Shown here: positions 1 through 11,859 of the stretch, in pieces
Position numbering within the stretch: the first letter of the stretch is position 1
Layout of the letters: every line of letters begins with the position of its first letter
DNA from: Cymbomonas tetramitiformis
Lineage: Eukaryota > Chlorophyta > Pyramimonadophyceae > Pyramimonadales > Pyramimonadaceae
Direction: 5' to 3'
Length of the DNA stretch: 64,000 nucleotides
Assembly (NCBI GenBank): GCA_001247695.2
Contig: LGRX02035040.1
Span: 1 to 64,000, forward strand
Notes under the pieces: generated by a model
The model's input: the letters and a program-made list of their open reading frames with translations, nothing else
Database searches by the model: none
What the model was told of the DNA's origin: nothing
Made by a program: the position numbers and the translations under genes

Positions 1-1437
1 CGGGCTGCGTGACGCGCCGCTGCCCCGCCAGGCACACCAGACGCACGGTGCCTGGGAGTAGCGCGCAGCGTGTGCACCGCGTCCAGGCGCATCGGGCCTC
101 CTTGCAGAGGTTGATGCGCGTGCCTGGGAGCAGCACACCGCGCACGCATGCCCCGCCGCCGAGCGCGGAGCGCGGCACCCACACTCGGGGTGCTGATGAG
201 GCCGGCAAGCCCCAAGCTCCGGGCGAGTGCACCCGTCTCGACGGGACGCATCGTCACGCGCGTGCAAGGAGGTCCACCCTTGCATGCGTGTCGCCACGAG
301 GTGAGCACACCGAGGTGCTCACCCGCGCCCTCCCCTTAGCAGGAGCCACCGAGAGTGAAGCGTCCGGGAGCGGACCGCTTTTCTTTTGGGGAGGAGAGAG
401 CGCGCCGCGAGTGGCAGATGGCAGCCACCGCGAGCGCGCCAGGCGACAGGTGAGAACCTGGATAATCCATCCAACAGAGCAGTGGCTCTAGCCTCGGCAC
501 AGCCAGGCAACAGGTGGAAATCTGTATAATCCATTTCATGAGAGCATTGGCTCTAGACCTGGCATGACCGGGCAGCAGTTGGAGATCTGGATAAAAGCTC
601 TGCCGAGGAGGCGGTAGGGGTTTCAAACCTTTCCTCCGGGCCGGCATTCCGAGAACTGCCGGGTAATTGGCAAACCTATTGTCATCACCTGTAGTGTGCC
701 GTGTTGGAAGGTTTGAAACCTTGAGCGTAGTAATGGATGTGAGATCTCGAGCCTTGGGGGAGCCTGGTAGTGCAGATGGCAGACCGCCGGTGAGAGGCCG
801 ACCCTGGTGCTTAAGAGGCTGAACTCCTTACTGCGGTGTGTGTCATGGGAAGTGTAATGTCATCCCAGACAACAGGCGGCTGAGACCTGTATAATCATCC
901 TGAGCAACAGTAGAAGATCTGTGTAAAACTTCACCGGTCCGACGTGGTCAGCGTGGACGTGACCTTCCCTGAGGGGGGGTGCTAGGAGGCAAGCACAAGG
1001 GCCAGAGACGCAAGTAAAAGGGCTAAGAAAACGGCTAAGTACAAAAAGCAACTACAACTATAAAAGTACTCAGTACGGAGTACAGTAGGACCGATCTGAA
1101 TGATGTTGGTGTGAGGTGCCTAGATCGCTGTACGGAGTACTTAGTACAGTTGAGTTCCGAGTTGAGTTTCATGATGCTCAAGAACTCTATGGCAGCCAGC
1201 TTCGGAGATGCGAACTGAACTGAGATAAGAATAACACAAAAAGTACGAAACCGTAACCGCTGTATATTTGTATTGAAAGCATACATTGAAAGCATAACTT
1301 GAAGTGAATATAGAAAGCATATTCCGGATAGTTGACCGCCGCAGTATCGAAATCATACCTCGCGCGGTCGTTTAATAGTTAGAATAAGATGAGCCCGAAA
1401 GTGTAAAGAAGAGAAGAAGCAGGAGTGTAGCCTCCTA
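1..1437. other. GC-rich flank with no recognisable gene
   Basis: I see no gene that I can support in this stretch. The first 440 bases are very GC-rich and contain degenerate repeats around GTGCCTGGGAG. Open frames on both strands give low-complexity Arg/Pro/Ala-rich translations typical of GC-rich non-coding DNA. From about 1000 the composition drops to AT-rich. The tandem repeat at 440-905 is listed separately. Confidence 0.5.
440..905. repeat. Degenerate ~65-bp tandem repeat
   Basis: The motif CAGGTGRRAAYCTG followed by ATAATCC and GAGCARTGGCTCTAG recurs at about 447, 508 and 570, spaced roughly 62-65 bp. A more diverged copy lies near 866-905. Copies differ by point changes and small gaps. 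No function is evident. Confidence 0.6.
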
Positions 1438-1685
1438 CAGTATTGTTTGTGGGAAAATGTTTAATTTAGATTATTTCTTTCAGATTTTAGATTAGCCCAT
1501 TTTCATGTTGGTTTTAGATTAAGTTTTCTGGATGTCATCCGGCTATGACCGGTGGTCCTTTTCACGACTCGTGTTCAAATAATGTGCACACAGGTCAAAC
1601 GCTCTCGTTCCCGCTTGCCATCATGAGGAAGCCTCCAAAATGCTTTAAGAAAATTTGTCTCGCTTGTGATAATGGTGGGCGCCGT

Positions 1686-3036
1686 TGTAATAGACACTCA
1701 CGGCGTGTTCTGCTTGAAAAAAAGGCCCCTGTACTTCGTTCTTCTATATCCTAAACCCTTTGACTCGCCTTTTACCGCTGCACGCGACCGGCAAGCATCT
1801 TTGAAACTTCCGAGTTTCAAAGATGCGTTTTGTATTTTGGGTGCACCCTAATTTTACAAAACGGTCGAGCGCTTCCCGTTTGTGCGGGATATTCACATTT
1901 ATTCCATGGAACATTTCATATGGATTAACACACATGCACACGCAGGGGAAACCCTCGGCTGCTTGGCATCTTTGGGTTTGGGTTTGGGTTCGAACCCAAA
2001 CCCAAACCCAATAAATCTGCCTTAGAAATAAATTGCGCGTTTCGCGCACAAGTAACTTGAAGCCTTGAGCTTCAGGAAACTTCAAGATACATCTCTTGGT
2101 AGTATTGGTGCCAAGTTTCGTGCTCTAGGACGCACGGGAAGCCCTCGGCTGTTTGGCATCTTTGGGTTTGGGTGTCACGTTCGAACCCAAACCCAAAACA
2201 TGTGCCTTAGAAATAAATTGCGCGTTTCGCGCACAAGTAACTTGAAGCCTTGAGCTTCAAGTAACTCAAAGATATGTATCTTGGCAGTATGTGTGCCAAG
2301 TTTCGTGCTCTAGGACGCACGGGAAGCCCTCGGCTGTTTGGCATCTTCAATGGGTTTGGGTGTCACGTTCGAACCCAAACCCAAAACATCTGCCTTGGAA
2401 ATAAATTGCGCGTTTCGCGCACAATTAACTTGAAGCCTTGAGCTTCTGGTAACTTAAATATATGTACCATGGTAGTATTCGTGCCAAGTTTCGTGCGTTA
2501 GGACGCACGGGAAGCCCTCGGCTGTTTGCCATCTTTGGGTTTGGGTACGTTCGAACCCAAACCCAAAGGCAAAGGCATAGGACAGTTTCGTAGATTCTGT
2601 CCCGATGCCTTTGCAACCTCGCTTGCTAACTCATATTACAATGAATATTCAACATTCAAGCGTTGGATACCCCACGCCAACGGGAAGCGCTCGGCTGATT
2701 TGTTATTTGGGTATGCGCACCCAAATGACAAAAAACGCATCTTTGAAACTCGTTAGTTTCAAAGATGCGTGGCCGATGCCTTCGTGCTTATGTGTGTTAA
2801 TCCATATGAAATATTCCATGGAATAAATGTGAATATCCCGCACAAACGGGAAGCGCTCGGCCGTTTTGTAAAATTAGGGTGCACCCAAAATACAAAACGC
2901 ATCTTTGAAACTCGGAAGTTTCAAAGATGATTGCCGGTCGCGTGCAGCGGTAAAAGGCAAGTCAAAGGGTTTAGGATATAGAAGAAGTACAGGGACCTTT
3001 TTTTCAAGCAGAACACGCCGTGAGGGTCTATTGTGG
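1686..3036. repeat. Inner ~250-bp inverted repeats of the foldback element
   Basis: The segment 1686-1940 reappears inverted at about 2783-3036. Shared landmarks include CACGGCGTGTTCTGCTTG, a short palindrome around GAAACTTCCGAGTTTC, GGGTGCACCC, and CATATGGATTAACACACAT. With the outer inverted repeats this lets nearly the whole element fold on itself around a central array. Confidence 0.85.
1965..2600. repeat. ~187-bp tandem units with telomere-like palindromes
   Basis: Four units start near 1965, 2155, 2343 and 2530. Each contains an arm of TTTGGGTTTGGG, a TTCGAA centre and the complementary CCCAAACCCAAA (about 1971-2011, 2161-2198, 2351-2386, 2534-2567). Two further small palindromes accompany it: GCGCGTTTCGCGC, and CTTGAAGCCTTGAGCTTC. 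The G-rich arms resemble telomere repeats and could form quadruplexes, but they are interstitial and inverted. Confidence 0.8.
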
Positions 3037-3114
3037 CAAAGATGGCAAATAATAAAAGTCATATATCCCTGTTATTCACGGCCGTGACTTTTAGATTCAC
3101 GGCCGTGAATCTTT

Positions 3115-3170
3115 CCGAATGGAACCAAAAACCGTTCGATTAAAATCGAACGGTTTTTGGTTCCATTCGG
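3115..3170. repeat. Perfect 56-bp hairpin
   Basis: Two 27-base arms beginning CCGAATGGAACC and ending GGTTCCATTCGG flank a 2-base AA centre. Just upstream, TTCACGGCCGTGA occurs twice (about 3075 and 3096) and is itself palindromic. These sit between the inner and outer inverted repeats of the foldback element and are probably part of it. Confidence 0.85.
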
Positions 3171-3378
3171 ACATATGGACATCACGGCAAGACAACTCTT
3201 CAGTGTAATATTTCGCATGGCATGGCGATAGCTCAACAGGTACAGTACAGTGTCATGGATGCATGCACCGGTAATAGCCGGATGACATCAAGAAAACTTA
3301 ATCTAAAATCAACATGAAAATGGGCTAATCTAAAATCTGAAAGAAATAATCTAAATTAAATAGCCAGTATTGTTTGTG

Positions 3379-5960
3379 TGTAAGCTAACTAGCGGAGTCC
3401 AAAGTGCCGCTCAGGATATATTTGTTACATATTGTGCACATACACATCCGGTTACCGAGACATTGCAACATATTATATACGTGTAAGCATAGTTATTGCT
3501 AACTTATTTCAGTGATATTTGGTACGAATTTCAGATACGGTCGAGGACCTATTGTATTTTGCGCCATTATATACTGAAACCTGGTGCGCCTCGTCACCAC
3601 AATTTCACGTTGCGCACATTATTGTACGCATACATTAATCTCAGTGCCATACAACTTCGCATCCGTAAATCGTCATTGCAGCCTTGCATGACCCGCCCGC
3701 GCCGGGTAAAGCGTTGCTTATGTGTGCCGGTGGTATCGCCCGGTGTACATGTAAGTCGCGGTCCGTGTAATATCGGATGCCTCTGTTGCTTGGTGCATGC
3801 CAGTCGCTTTGTAGTAAGCCAGAGTGTAATTAGATAACGGCCGAATATTGAATGGGGCGATTTATAGCATGATCTCGTTCACCGTATTACCTTTATGTGC
3901 AACGCGAGTCACAAATCGATGAATTATATATTGCACACGTTTAAATACAGTCGAATCCGAAAAGTGAAAATATACAGTAATGCCACGGTACGCACCATTC
4001 GGTTCCGGAATGCGCGTCTAGTAATAATTCATTATACTCGACAGATAACGTCCACCTCGTGGATGACGAGACTCCTGAATTTTTGTTCGAAAATGACGTT
4101 TCATGTGAGTTATACAGTCCGACGTCACTCGTGTATAATGATTCAAAAATGCCTTGTTGCGAGGATTATATTCCTTTTATATGCCTGTTTCAGATTGTGT
4201 CCAATATTCTGGAGTGGCACGATTCGAATAAATATGCGAAATAACGGCACACTCGAAAAACCCAGATGTTTGTTTCAAATGTTAAGATTGCACCAAGCAT
4301 TTTTTGACTTGAGTACAGGGTATGTTGTGCTCCCACACCTACAACCGAGCAGTAAATTAAAAATCATTTCACGTGGATGTATGCCCAAAATGGCGATATG
4401 TCATGAATGGTTTTATCTCCCACTCTCCCCAGAATTGTGAAGGACAAGCATATCTACCTCCCTCCAAATGAGGAGATGCTCACAATCAGTTTGTCTGCAA
4501 ATACAACTCTTCCTTTGGCAGCTTTCTCGACTCAGAATCAGAAACACAGCAGCAACTAATGCTGATTCGCGAATCCATTTACTCTCAGCACCACAATTTT
4601 CTTGGAGCGATACGGCAACGCCAGCATGCTGTCAATTTGGAGCTGTTCTTGGGGGCGTTCTGCTGTCTGTGGAGTTGTTCTTGGGGACGAAATTACGGCA
4701 GACTTGGGAGTTGTTACATTACATTACCGTTGGCATTCCAGCCGCCATACACCTCGTCGTCTCCGAAGTCCCCAAAGCGTCCATCACTCATGTGGTGGCA
4801 GGTCTTCGAGGGATTGTCCAATTCCATATCCCGTTTTCGCTGGCGCTGTATCCTCATCTGCGCCACGCAACACCGAAATCTCTCAAGCTTACCACAAGGT
4901 GACCTACCTCCGCATTTCGCATCACTGCATCGCATCCTTTGTAGGGGCAGGTGCTGTAGCCAGGCCTCTACCACGAGACCGAGCAGAAGTGAGAGCTGAG
5001 CTGCACACTCTTGTTACTACTATATCATGTGGTACATTGTGTGAACAGAGTTGAACAACGCCATTGGCATGTTGTCGGGGCAGCTGTACAAGGCGCTGCT
5101 TCGCTCGGGGGGGGGCATTACCTGTGCACAGACGTCGAAGGTGCGCCACTGATGTTCCGGGCTTTGCCGACACTTTGCCTGATCCGGAGCACAGTGAACC
5201 TTCTCAAGCTAAAGTGCAGACAGTGGTGGGATTCTACACCACCGCTTCAATGCAAGCATGCTCACCCCTCCTCTACACTTCACCAAGCTATGATCATGAT
5301 GCGCCTGCGCCTCTTGCCCTGTTCCGGCTATGATTGACAAGGAATAGGCCTCAGGCATCACTTGACAAGCTTCGACTGGAGCAGCGCTGCGCTAATTTCA
5401 GATGCCAAAGCGAGTGCGACGTCGGGGTGCACCAATGAGCTGCATTTGAGCCAGGCAGGAATCCCATCAACACAGCCGATACAGTGCAGCCGGTAAACTG
5501 CAGCGCGCACCTCAAGAAACGCAAGAATGCTAGTGCTGATGTTCAGGGGATGCTTCCATGCCTTCATGACGTCAAACACCTGCGCGCGGTGACCTCCTCT
5601 CCCCCAGGGAGCTATCAGAACCGTGCTCTTCCACCCATGGCCAACGAATCAAGTCACACTGAAAGCGCTAGAACGCACTCTCAAGGCTGAGAACAAAAGG
5701 AGATCAACACATTTGCCGAGGCGTTGCCACGTGCGCAGAGCGCGTGTCGTTGAATGCCTTTCCAACACTTCAGTGAGTGGCTCTATGCGGTCGTTTCCGG
5801 TGCATCGTGTGTGCTTATCCTTGGACCGACCCCTTTGGCACCCCGTAGCCGCAGAAGACCGGCCTAAACCCTAAACTATGTACCCACGGCGGGGATCAAA
5901 GGGTTCAGCACACACTTCGGGACACTCATCCGGATTCTCCGGAGCTCACTAGTGAAGAAT
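3379..5960. other. Uncharacterised region without supported genes
   Basis: The stretch from 3379 to about 4440 is AT-rich; from 4440 on it is more balanced. Several open frames of 140-180 codons exist on the plus strand (for example 3895-4440 and 4602-5054), but they overlap in different frames, show no domain I recognise and no codon bias. I do not call genes here. A run of nine G occurs near 5108. Confidence 0.4.
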
Positions 5961-5973
5961 GGGACCCCCTAAG

Positions 5974-6265
5974 CCTCGCTGAGCCACCCGAGCCCCTCTG
6001 CATCTGCACCGCCAGCGCACTGCCGCCTTGTGCCTGAAGCCGGTTCATCCCTGCCCCCCGAGCTGCGCGAGCCATATCTCCACCACCAAGCCCACGCGCA
6101 AGACCACCCCTCTGCTCCCTGAGCCTCACTGGGCCACCTGAGCCCCTCTGCGGCTGTCCTGCCGGCGCACTGCTGCTGTGTCTCTGGAGCCGGCTCACCT
6201 CCGCCAATCGAGCCACCCCTCCACCACCAAGCCCACATCCCACATCACCCCGCTGCCCCCTACAG
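5974..6265. repeat. ~146-bp tandem duplication
   Basis: Two adjacent copies share CTGAGCCACCCGAGCCCCTCTG at their start (second copy CACTGGGCCACCTGAGCCCC) and CCACCACCAAGCCCAC near their ends. It lies just beyond the 3' end of the minus-strand PPR gene, so it may be in its tail or downstream flank. Confidence 0.7.
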
Positions 6266-6278
6266 CCTGAGCCTGGTC

Positions 6279-7950
6279 TCAAGAGAGCTTGCCCACCCAC
6301 GCCACGGCCAGAATGCCCAAGCGCTGTCCCAAGGGGCTGAGAATGATAAACTGGGTTGCCCTCATCCAAACTTGCGCATCCGCCACCGACTTGCGCCTGT
6401 AGCCCTCTACCCCCAGCACCAACTCCCCGTGACTGGAGCCCTTGCGTGATTGCCTTGCGAGGTGGCCGCGAACTTGAGCAATGCGCTCCACACTTGCCCT
6501 ACAACTGTCACGCCGCACTGTTCCTACTTGGGGTCCCATCCCCACAGTTGCCTGTGTGTCCCAAGCCCTCCCGGTGGCCGATAGTTCACCATCCGGTTGT
6601 CGCCTTCCCGACAGCTGCTCACTGTTAGTTCCGGCACGGCCAGCAACCTCGCCCCGTGGGCACAGAAGCTGATGAGATGCCGTATGCTGCCGTGCAACCT
6701 GTTGTAAGTGGTCATCGCTGCCGGGATGGGCCCCCGGGCTCTGAGGGGCCCGGCGTGTGTCAACTCCACCCGCGAGCCTCCCCACATCTCCCACGTCACC
6801 CTCACCAGTTGCCCCCATGCCAGCAACCCGCTCAAGAAGGCCGGCCACCCGCCTGCTCGCCCCCATCAAGGTGGCCACCCCTCCCTCAGCCAAGGCCATT
6901 GCTTGCTCCGGCGAGGCCCCACTCTGCTCCTGAGTCCAGACCCCACCCTCCGGGCCCAGCGACGAAAGGTCATCCCACTCATTCAAGATATCCTCGACAC
7001 TTGACGCCGCCTGGCTGAACCCGCCTGTGCCTGCAAGCGCCCCCCCAGATCGCGCCTCGGCGGCGCCCCTTCCTTGATCCCCCACAGTGCCCAGATGCTC
7101 CGCCTCCCGCCGCACTTCCTCCATGCTCTCCAAAAGCCTCGCTGCCATCGCGCCTGCCTCGCCTGTCCCACCGGAGGCCTGCCCAGACTGCTTACGCTGC
7201 GTTCCCTCAGATTCCTGTGTGTGTGTGCTTATCCTTGGACCGACTCCTTTGGCACCCTGTGTGTGTGTGCACTCCACGTGGCAGGCAGGGCAGCTGAATA
7301 CGCCCCTCTCGGGCACCACTGCTTGGCTCCGCACCTCAAATGCGTGCTCCAGCCGGTTCGATCGGCAGCACTTCTGCAGCAGGCTCTCGAACATCATTGC
7401 AGCATCGCCGTCCCCAAGCTGCCATTCCGCCCAAACCCGCGCCAACCTACATGCATCAGCCACCAGTGGGCGCTACCAAACACCGGCAGTTCAGAGCCAG
7501 GCGGGCAAATCCTCCGCTCAAGAGACCCATGGGGGGTCACCGGGACCAAGGGTGCAAGTGGCAGAGCCATGAGAGAGTGATATGTGAGCATGCGAGGGCG
7601 TGAGAGGATGGGAGGGTGGGAGGACGAGGGGACGAGAGAGTGAGACAGAGTAAATAGATGTGAAGTGGAGAAGGCAGGAGGGGGTGAGGGGATCCTGGAA
7701 GAGCGCTCGAGTGCGCGGGGGTGAACCTGTTTGACGAGCACCAGTCTCCCCTGCTCGCCATACACGAGCGCCCTTGACGTGGAGGAGGCACAGGGCTCAG
7801 GGTCCTCGGCGGCGATCCTTGTTGAGCTCCTGCGGGGAGAACGCCACGCCCTCCGCTGTCTCCTACCCTTCCTGGGTTCACGTAGGCTTCGGGGGGCACA
7901 AGAAGGGCCCCCGGGCGCCTCACCCTCGGCGAGCCACGTGGTCTCCAACG
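6279..7950 (-). CDS. Probable 3' exons of the PPR gene
   Basis: On the minus strand, a frame from 7463 down to 6279 starts with a helix-pair resembling a PPR repeat (FESLLQKCCRSNRLEHAFEV, about 7392-7333). A short CPACHVEC motif follows, and then a long Gly/Ser/Ala-rich low-complexity tail. A second open stretch, about 7948-7735, ends in LVLVKQ just before a GTTCACC donor-like site. These are placed downstream of the clear PPR exons, in the same orientation, so I treat them as the end of the same gene. The tail is low-complexity and could be partly non-coding. The stop and exact splice sites are not certain. Confidence 0.4.
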
Positions 7951-8241
7951 ACAGTAGGCCCGCCTGTTTTGAGGTATCGCAATGGGGCTAAATATGGAGA
8001 CATATATTTTGATTGAAGCTGCCTATGGGGCAAGCCTTTGAAGTAACAAAGGGGGCCAGAAGGCGCCTAATTATCCGCCACTCGCGGCGCACGTTGCAGG
8101 GACAGGGCATCGCGCAGGCGCAGCCTCGACTTGACCGGAGCCTGCCACGTGGCGCGTTCTGCAGGGACAGGGCATCGCGCAGGCGCGGCCTCGACTTGAC
8201 CGGAGCCTGCCGCAAGTTTCTCTTTGTGTATAAAATGATAT

Positions 8242-11200
8242 TCAGAAAAACATTGGAGCAGATTGTAGCTGTGACATGTGCAGCCACAACAAGGCGCAGG
8301 CAGGGGCGAGCAAGGGGGGAAGCAGGACGCACTCCACGACGGGGGGGTTTCTCCCGGGCTCGGCAAAGGCCAGCTCAGAGAATGTAGGCGCGATGGTGTC
8401 CTTGCCGCCGCACGACGGGGAGTGGGTGACGTAGAGCCGCAGGAAGGTGTGCAGCAGCTCCAGCGCTTTGTCCAGGGACCCGAGCCGCGCGCTCGCCTCC
8501 ACCAGCGCACACAGCGCTTGAATGCTCGGAGGCTCGAGCCCCTCCTGTACGCCCGCCGCTCCTTTCTCTGATTTGAGATGCAATCTGATTTCAGATCTCA
8601 GAAGCGGAAGCCCTTTGGGGCCTCGGGGTGCGACAGGGTGGTGGTAGGGGGTGAATCCCTGCAAGGCTGCCTGCAATAGGGGCAGCGTGGTCACAAGCGT
8701 AGGCGGCAGTAGCGCTCCAAGGCTACCCGGGGGTCCCTGGGCGGCAGCGAGGCTGCAAGGGTGTGGGACGCAGCGGCACGGAAATGAGGCTGCAAACTTC
8801 GCTTTCGATCGGACGATAGCGCGAATGTCAATAGCTCCCAACTGCTCAGCTCCAGTACCAACTGACGGCCCGGATGGTGCGCCCTCTGAGCTACTGGGCT
8901 CCAGCATCTCGCAAGGGCGGGAACACACCTTATCCACCTGCGCGAGGTCTTCGTACACCTGGAGGGCTCGGTCTACTTGCACCGCCGTGCACAGCGCTGT
9001 GATGAGCTCCGAGCACGCCGCGCCCTCCACCATGCGGCCTTCCACTCGCAGTGACGTGTAAATTCTGTACGCCCATTCCACCTGCGCCTCGCGGAGCCGC
9101 AGCGCCGCAGTGATTTTCATTTCCCAACAGCAGAAATCAATCAGGGACTCGGGTGCTGTGTAGGGTGGTGCCACCCGGCGTGACACCGCACGGAAGCAAG
9201 GAGCCCGAGATGCCACCGCTGAGCTTTGGATAGTGTGGACAATCGCCTGGTGTGGGAACACTTCATCGGCGAAGCAGCCCCAAAGCTATATATATATATG
9301 TGTGTGACGTGGCCGCCGGCGGTGATTCGGACAGTGAAAATGCCAGGGCTCGGCGCAGAAGTGGGGGGGGGTGGGGGGGGATTGCAAAATCACCTGCCCA
9401 TCCGCACAGCATGCCTTCACCAGCTCCTCGGTCCTGCAGACCCCACAGATCGAGTTCCAGAATCAAAATCAGCGAAGCGGCCATAGACAGGTCAGTGCGG
9501 CGGGTGAACACCACAGCATTCCTGCATTCCTGCAACACAACGCGTCAGAAAAGCGCGGCCCCATTCGATCATCTGATTGGATCCCGGCATCCACCGGCGC
9601 CAGACACCCATTGAGCACCTCTCTGAGGTCGATCCCACTCGCCTCGAGGTCTCAACTGTGGCCCAAACCCGACCCCTTGCGTCCGCACACGAGAGAGGGG
9701 TCGCTTCCAAAATGCACAAGCGTGGGAGGGTGGGCGAGGAGCGCACGTCTGCAGGGAGGGCGCGTGCGCGTTGGAGCGCATCCAGGAGTAGACGCGCATC
9801 GCCCGCTGCGGGAATCCGGCTGCGCAGAGGGCGCGCACGACGCTCTCGTAAGTGTCCGGGTCCAGCTTCACCCCCCGAGGGCCCGCCCCCTTCATCGCGT
9901 CCATCATCTCCTCCAGGTCTCCCGCCTGGCTGCAGCACCTGATGAGCACGTTGTGCACGCGGTCGTTCGGCTGCACCCCCTCCTCCTGCATGGCCCGGTA
10001 TACCTGCAGCGCCGTCTCCGAGCGCCCCGCCTGCGAGATGATCCCGCACCGCCATGCCCCGCTCGTTCAGAAAGTTCGTCCACAGCGCACGGCCGGCGCG
10101 CCATCCCCCGTGACAGAGCGAGATGCTATGACGCGAGCCAGCATGACAGAGCGAGATGCTATGACGCGAGCCAGCATGACAAAGCGAGATGCTATGACGC
10201 GAGCCAGCATAAAACAATTGACATGCGGAGGCTGCGCTGCGGCGATGCATCTAACAGGCGGACTGCGAGCGCAGAGCTCATAAGTGGGGCACATCGCGGG
10301 TGTCAGCAAGCCCGTGGAGGCGCCCGCCATTGCCAACGTTTGTATGCCCAGTGTGCCCGGCAATCGAGTGCGGACCCGATGTCGTATGGTCTGCCTTTAG
10401 CGTGATCTGGGAGAGGGCCCGACGGGCAATTGGCACCTTGCTGCAGGCGTCCATAAGGCAGCCATACGTCACGATGGTCAGCGGCACCCCTGGCTCCCCA
10501 GAGGCCCCCCTCAGGGGTCAGCGCATCCCCTTCAGCCCAAGAAGACCTCCGCTCTCCTCCCTCGCTCTGCCTCGCATCGAAGACTCGAAACTGAGCGTGA
10601 GCGAGGTCGACGATTTTAAATGAATGAGAATGAAAGTCTGCGAGGCACATCAGCCGACATGGCGCAGCAAGGGGGGGACCAAGAGACTGAGCCGGAGACA
10701 AGGACCCCGGGTCGGAGCCAGCAATTCACCGGAGCGCTTCATGTCAGCGAACACGGCAAGCGCCAAGTCAGGGTCCGCCGACTTCACGCAGGCGTCCATC
10801 AGCGCGCTGCGACACGAGCATGCACCTCCCGCCAGAGTATCAGCCCCCACCCGCTGCGCCGTGTCCATCACATTCATTCGCCCCTGCTCAACTTCCTCCA
10901 GGGCTTCCAAGGCTCCTCTGGATCCGTACTCATCCATCGCCTTGCACATGACGCCTTTGCACATGACGCCTTTGCAGATGACGCTTCAACTTCCGCATAC
11001 GGACGCCCGAGGCGCCACATCAAATCAGATCCCGGAGATACCCTGGGTAGATGGGGTTGGGAAGATAGGGTTGGGCAGGATAGGTTGGGGAGACAGGGTT
11101 GGGAAGGAAGATATGGTTGGGCAGGACAGGCTGGGGAGACAGGGTTGGATGATGGAGGTAGGGCTGGTTTGGTGGGGTGGAGGGGGGGGAAGCACGTGTA

Positions 11201-11530
11201 TGTCCAGGAGTTGGGCTGGATTCCCTTGGAGCGCATCTGCTCGAAGATGTGCCGCGCAATCTCGTGCTTGCCCGCCTGCGCCGCCACGTGCAGAAGCGCT
11301 GCGACACCGCTCCCTCGCCCCACCCACCCCTCCCTGGTTACCCCCCATGGCGCGTGCGGTCAGAGATTCTCGGGCGACCAAGGTCGCTGAATCCGGGGTC
11401 TCATACGGAGCTCTCACCCCCGTAGGTGCGCTCGTTGGGGTGGAGGTTGGCCGCCTGCATGTCCTCGGCCACGCCAATGGCCCGTGCCACGTCGCCGTCG
11501 TTTGCACACGCCATGATCAGCGTATTGTAT
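8242..11530 (-). CDS. PPR protein gene, middle and 3' exons
   Basis: Minus-strand exons encode successive pentatricopeptide repeats, the roughly 35-residue helix-turn-helix units that bind RNA, usually in chloroplasts or mitochondria. Recognisable pieces are YNTLIMACANDGDVARAIGV (about 11,520-11,405), HIFEQMRSKGIQPNSWTYT (to about 11,205), RSALMDACVKSADPDLALAV (about 10,800), TIVTYGCLMDACSK (about 10,480), NDRVHNVLIRCCSQAGDLEE and DTYESVVRALCAAGFPQRAM (about 9,970-9,810), AACSELITALCTAVQVDRAL (about 9,020) and IQALCALVEASARLGSLDKA (about 8,510). Exon ends fall at GTGCTTCC and GTGAGAGC donors. Each exon holds about one or two repeats. Introns contain short minisatellites. Product family is clear; the exact target and complete exon chain are not. 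Confidence 0.7.
10111..10210. repeat. 33-bp minisatellite, three copies
   Basis: Three near-identical units built on GCGAGATGCTATGACGCGAG run head to tail. They lie between PPR exons, so probably in an intron. Confidence 0.85.
11040..11195. repeat. G-rich degenerate minisatellite
   Basis: Repeats of GGTTGGGNAGA and GGTTGGGGAGACAGG with variable spacing run for about 150 bp. The plus strand is strongly G-rich and could form quadruplexes. It sits in an intron-like gap of the PPR gene, downstream of the donor that follows the NSWTYT exon. Confidence 0.7.
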
Positions 11531-11859
11531 CTGCCCCCCCACCCGCGCCTTCGACCCCTCAGAGGCCTCGGACTTTTGAGGGGAGCGTCCATCACGCCGA
11601 AACAGTCGAAGCCGCACCTGGGCGGCACCGTCCAATGAAAAGCTGGCAAAGAGTACAGTGTCAGCGGCGCAGCTGCCCAGCACTGATCGCGAGGAGCATG
11701 ATGCGGGGGGCGCGTGGAGCTCTAACTTGCCCAAAGCGAAGAGTGCTCCCCATTGCGGACGTGGCGCACGAGGCGAGCATCAGCGAGGGCGCCGCGCATC
11801 AACCAATAGCGACGACGCGCATGTGACATCGGAGAGGTGAAGCGCGGGAGGCGCAGATG

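Larger units (their letters stand above)
1438..3378. mobile_element. Non-autonomous Mutator-like foldback element
   Basis: The ends form inverted repeats of about 100 bp (roughly 1456-1553 and 3266-3361), sharing the core TTTAATTTAGATT and later GATGTCATCCGGCTAT. A 14-bp direct repeat, CAGTATTGTTTGTG, lies outside both ends (1438-1451 and 3365-3378) and looks like a target-site duplication, though it is longer than the 8-11 bp usual for Mutator elements. Read on the minus strand, the right end matches the left end of the transposase element at 37,737 for about 150 bp, through GAGCTATCGCCATGCCATGC. The interior has no transposase. It consists of a second pair of inverted repeats and a tandem array. 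This looks like a deletion or foldback derivative that could be mobilised in trans by the element at 37.7 kb. The family link is seen in the sequence; mobilisation is inferred. Confidence 0.8.

Noticed and set aside
1986..2000. GGGTTCGAACCC resembles a tRNA T-loop / B box
   Set aside because: It is the centre of the TTTGGG/CCCAAA palindrome repeated in the array. There is no acceptor stem, anticodon arm or A box around it.
3895..4440. 181-codon plus-strand frame as a gene
   Set aside because: It lies in AT-rich DNA with no domain, no neighbour support and a composition expected of non-coding sequence.
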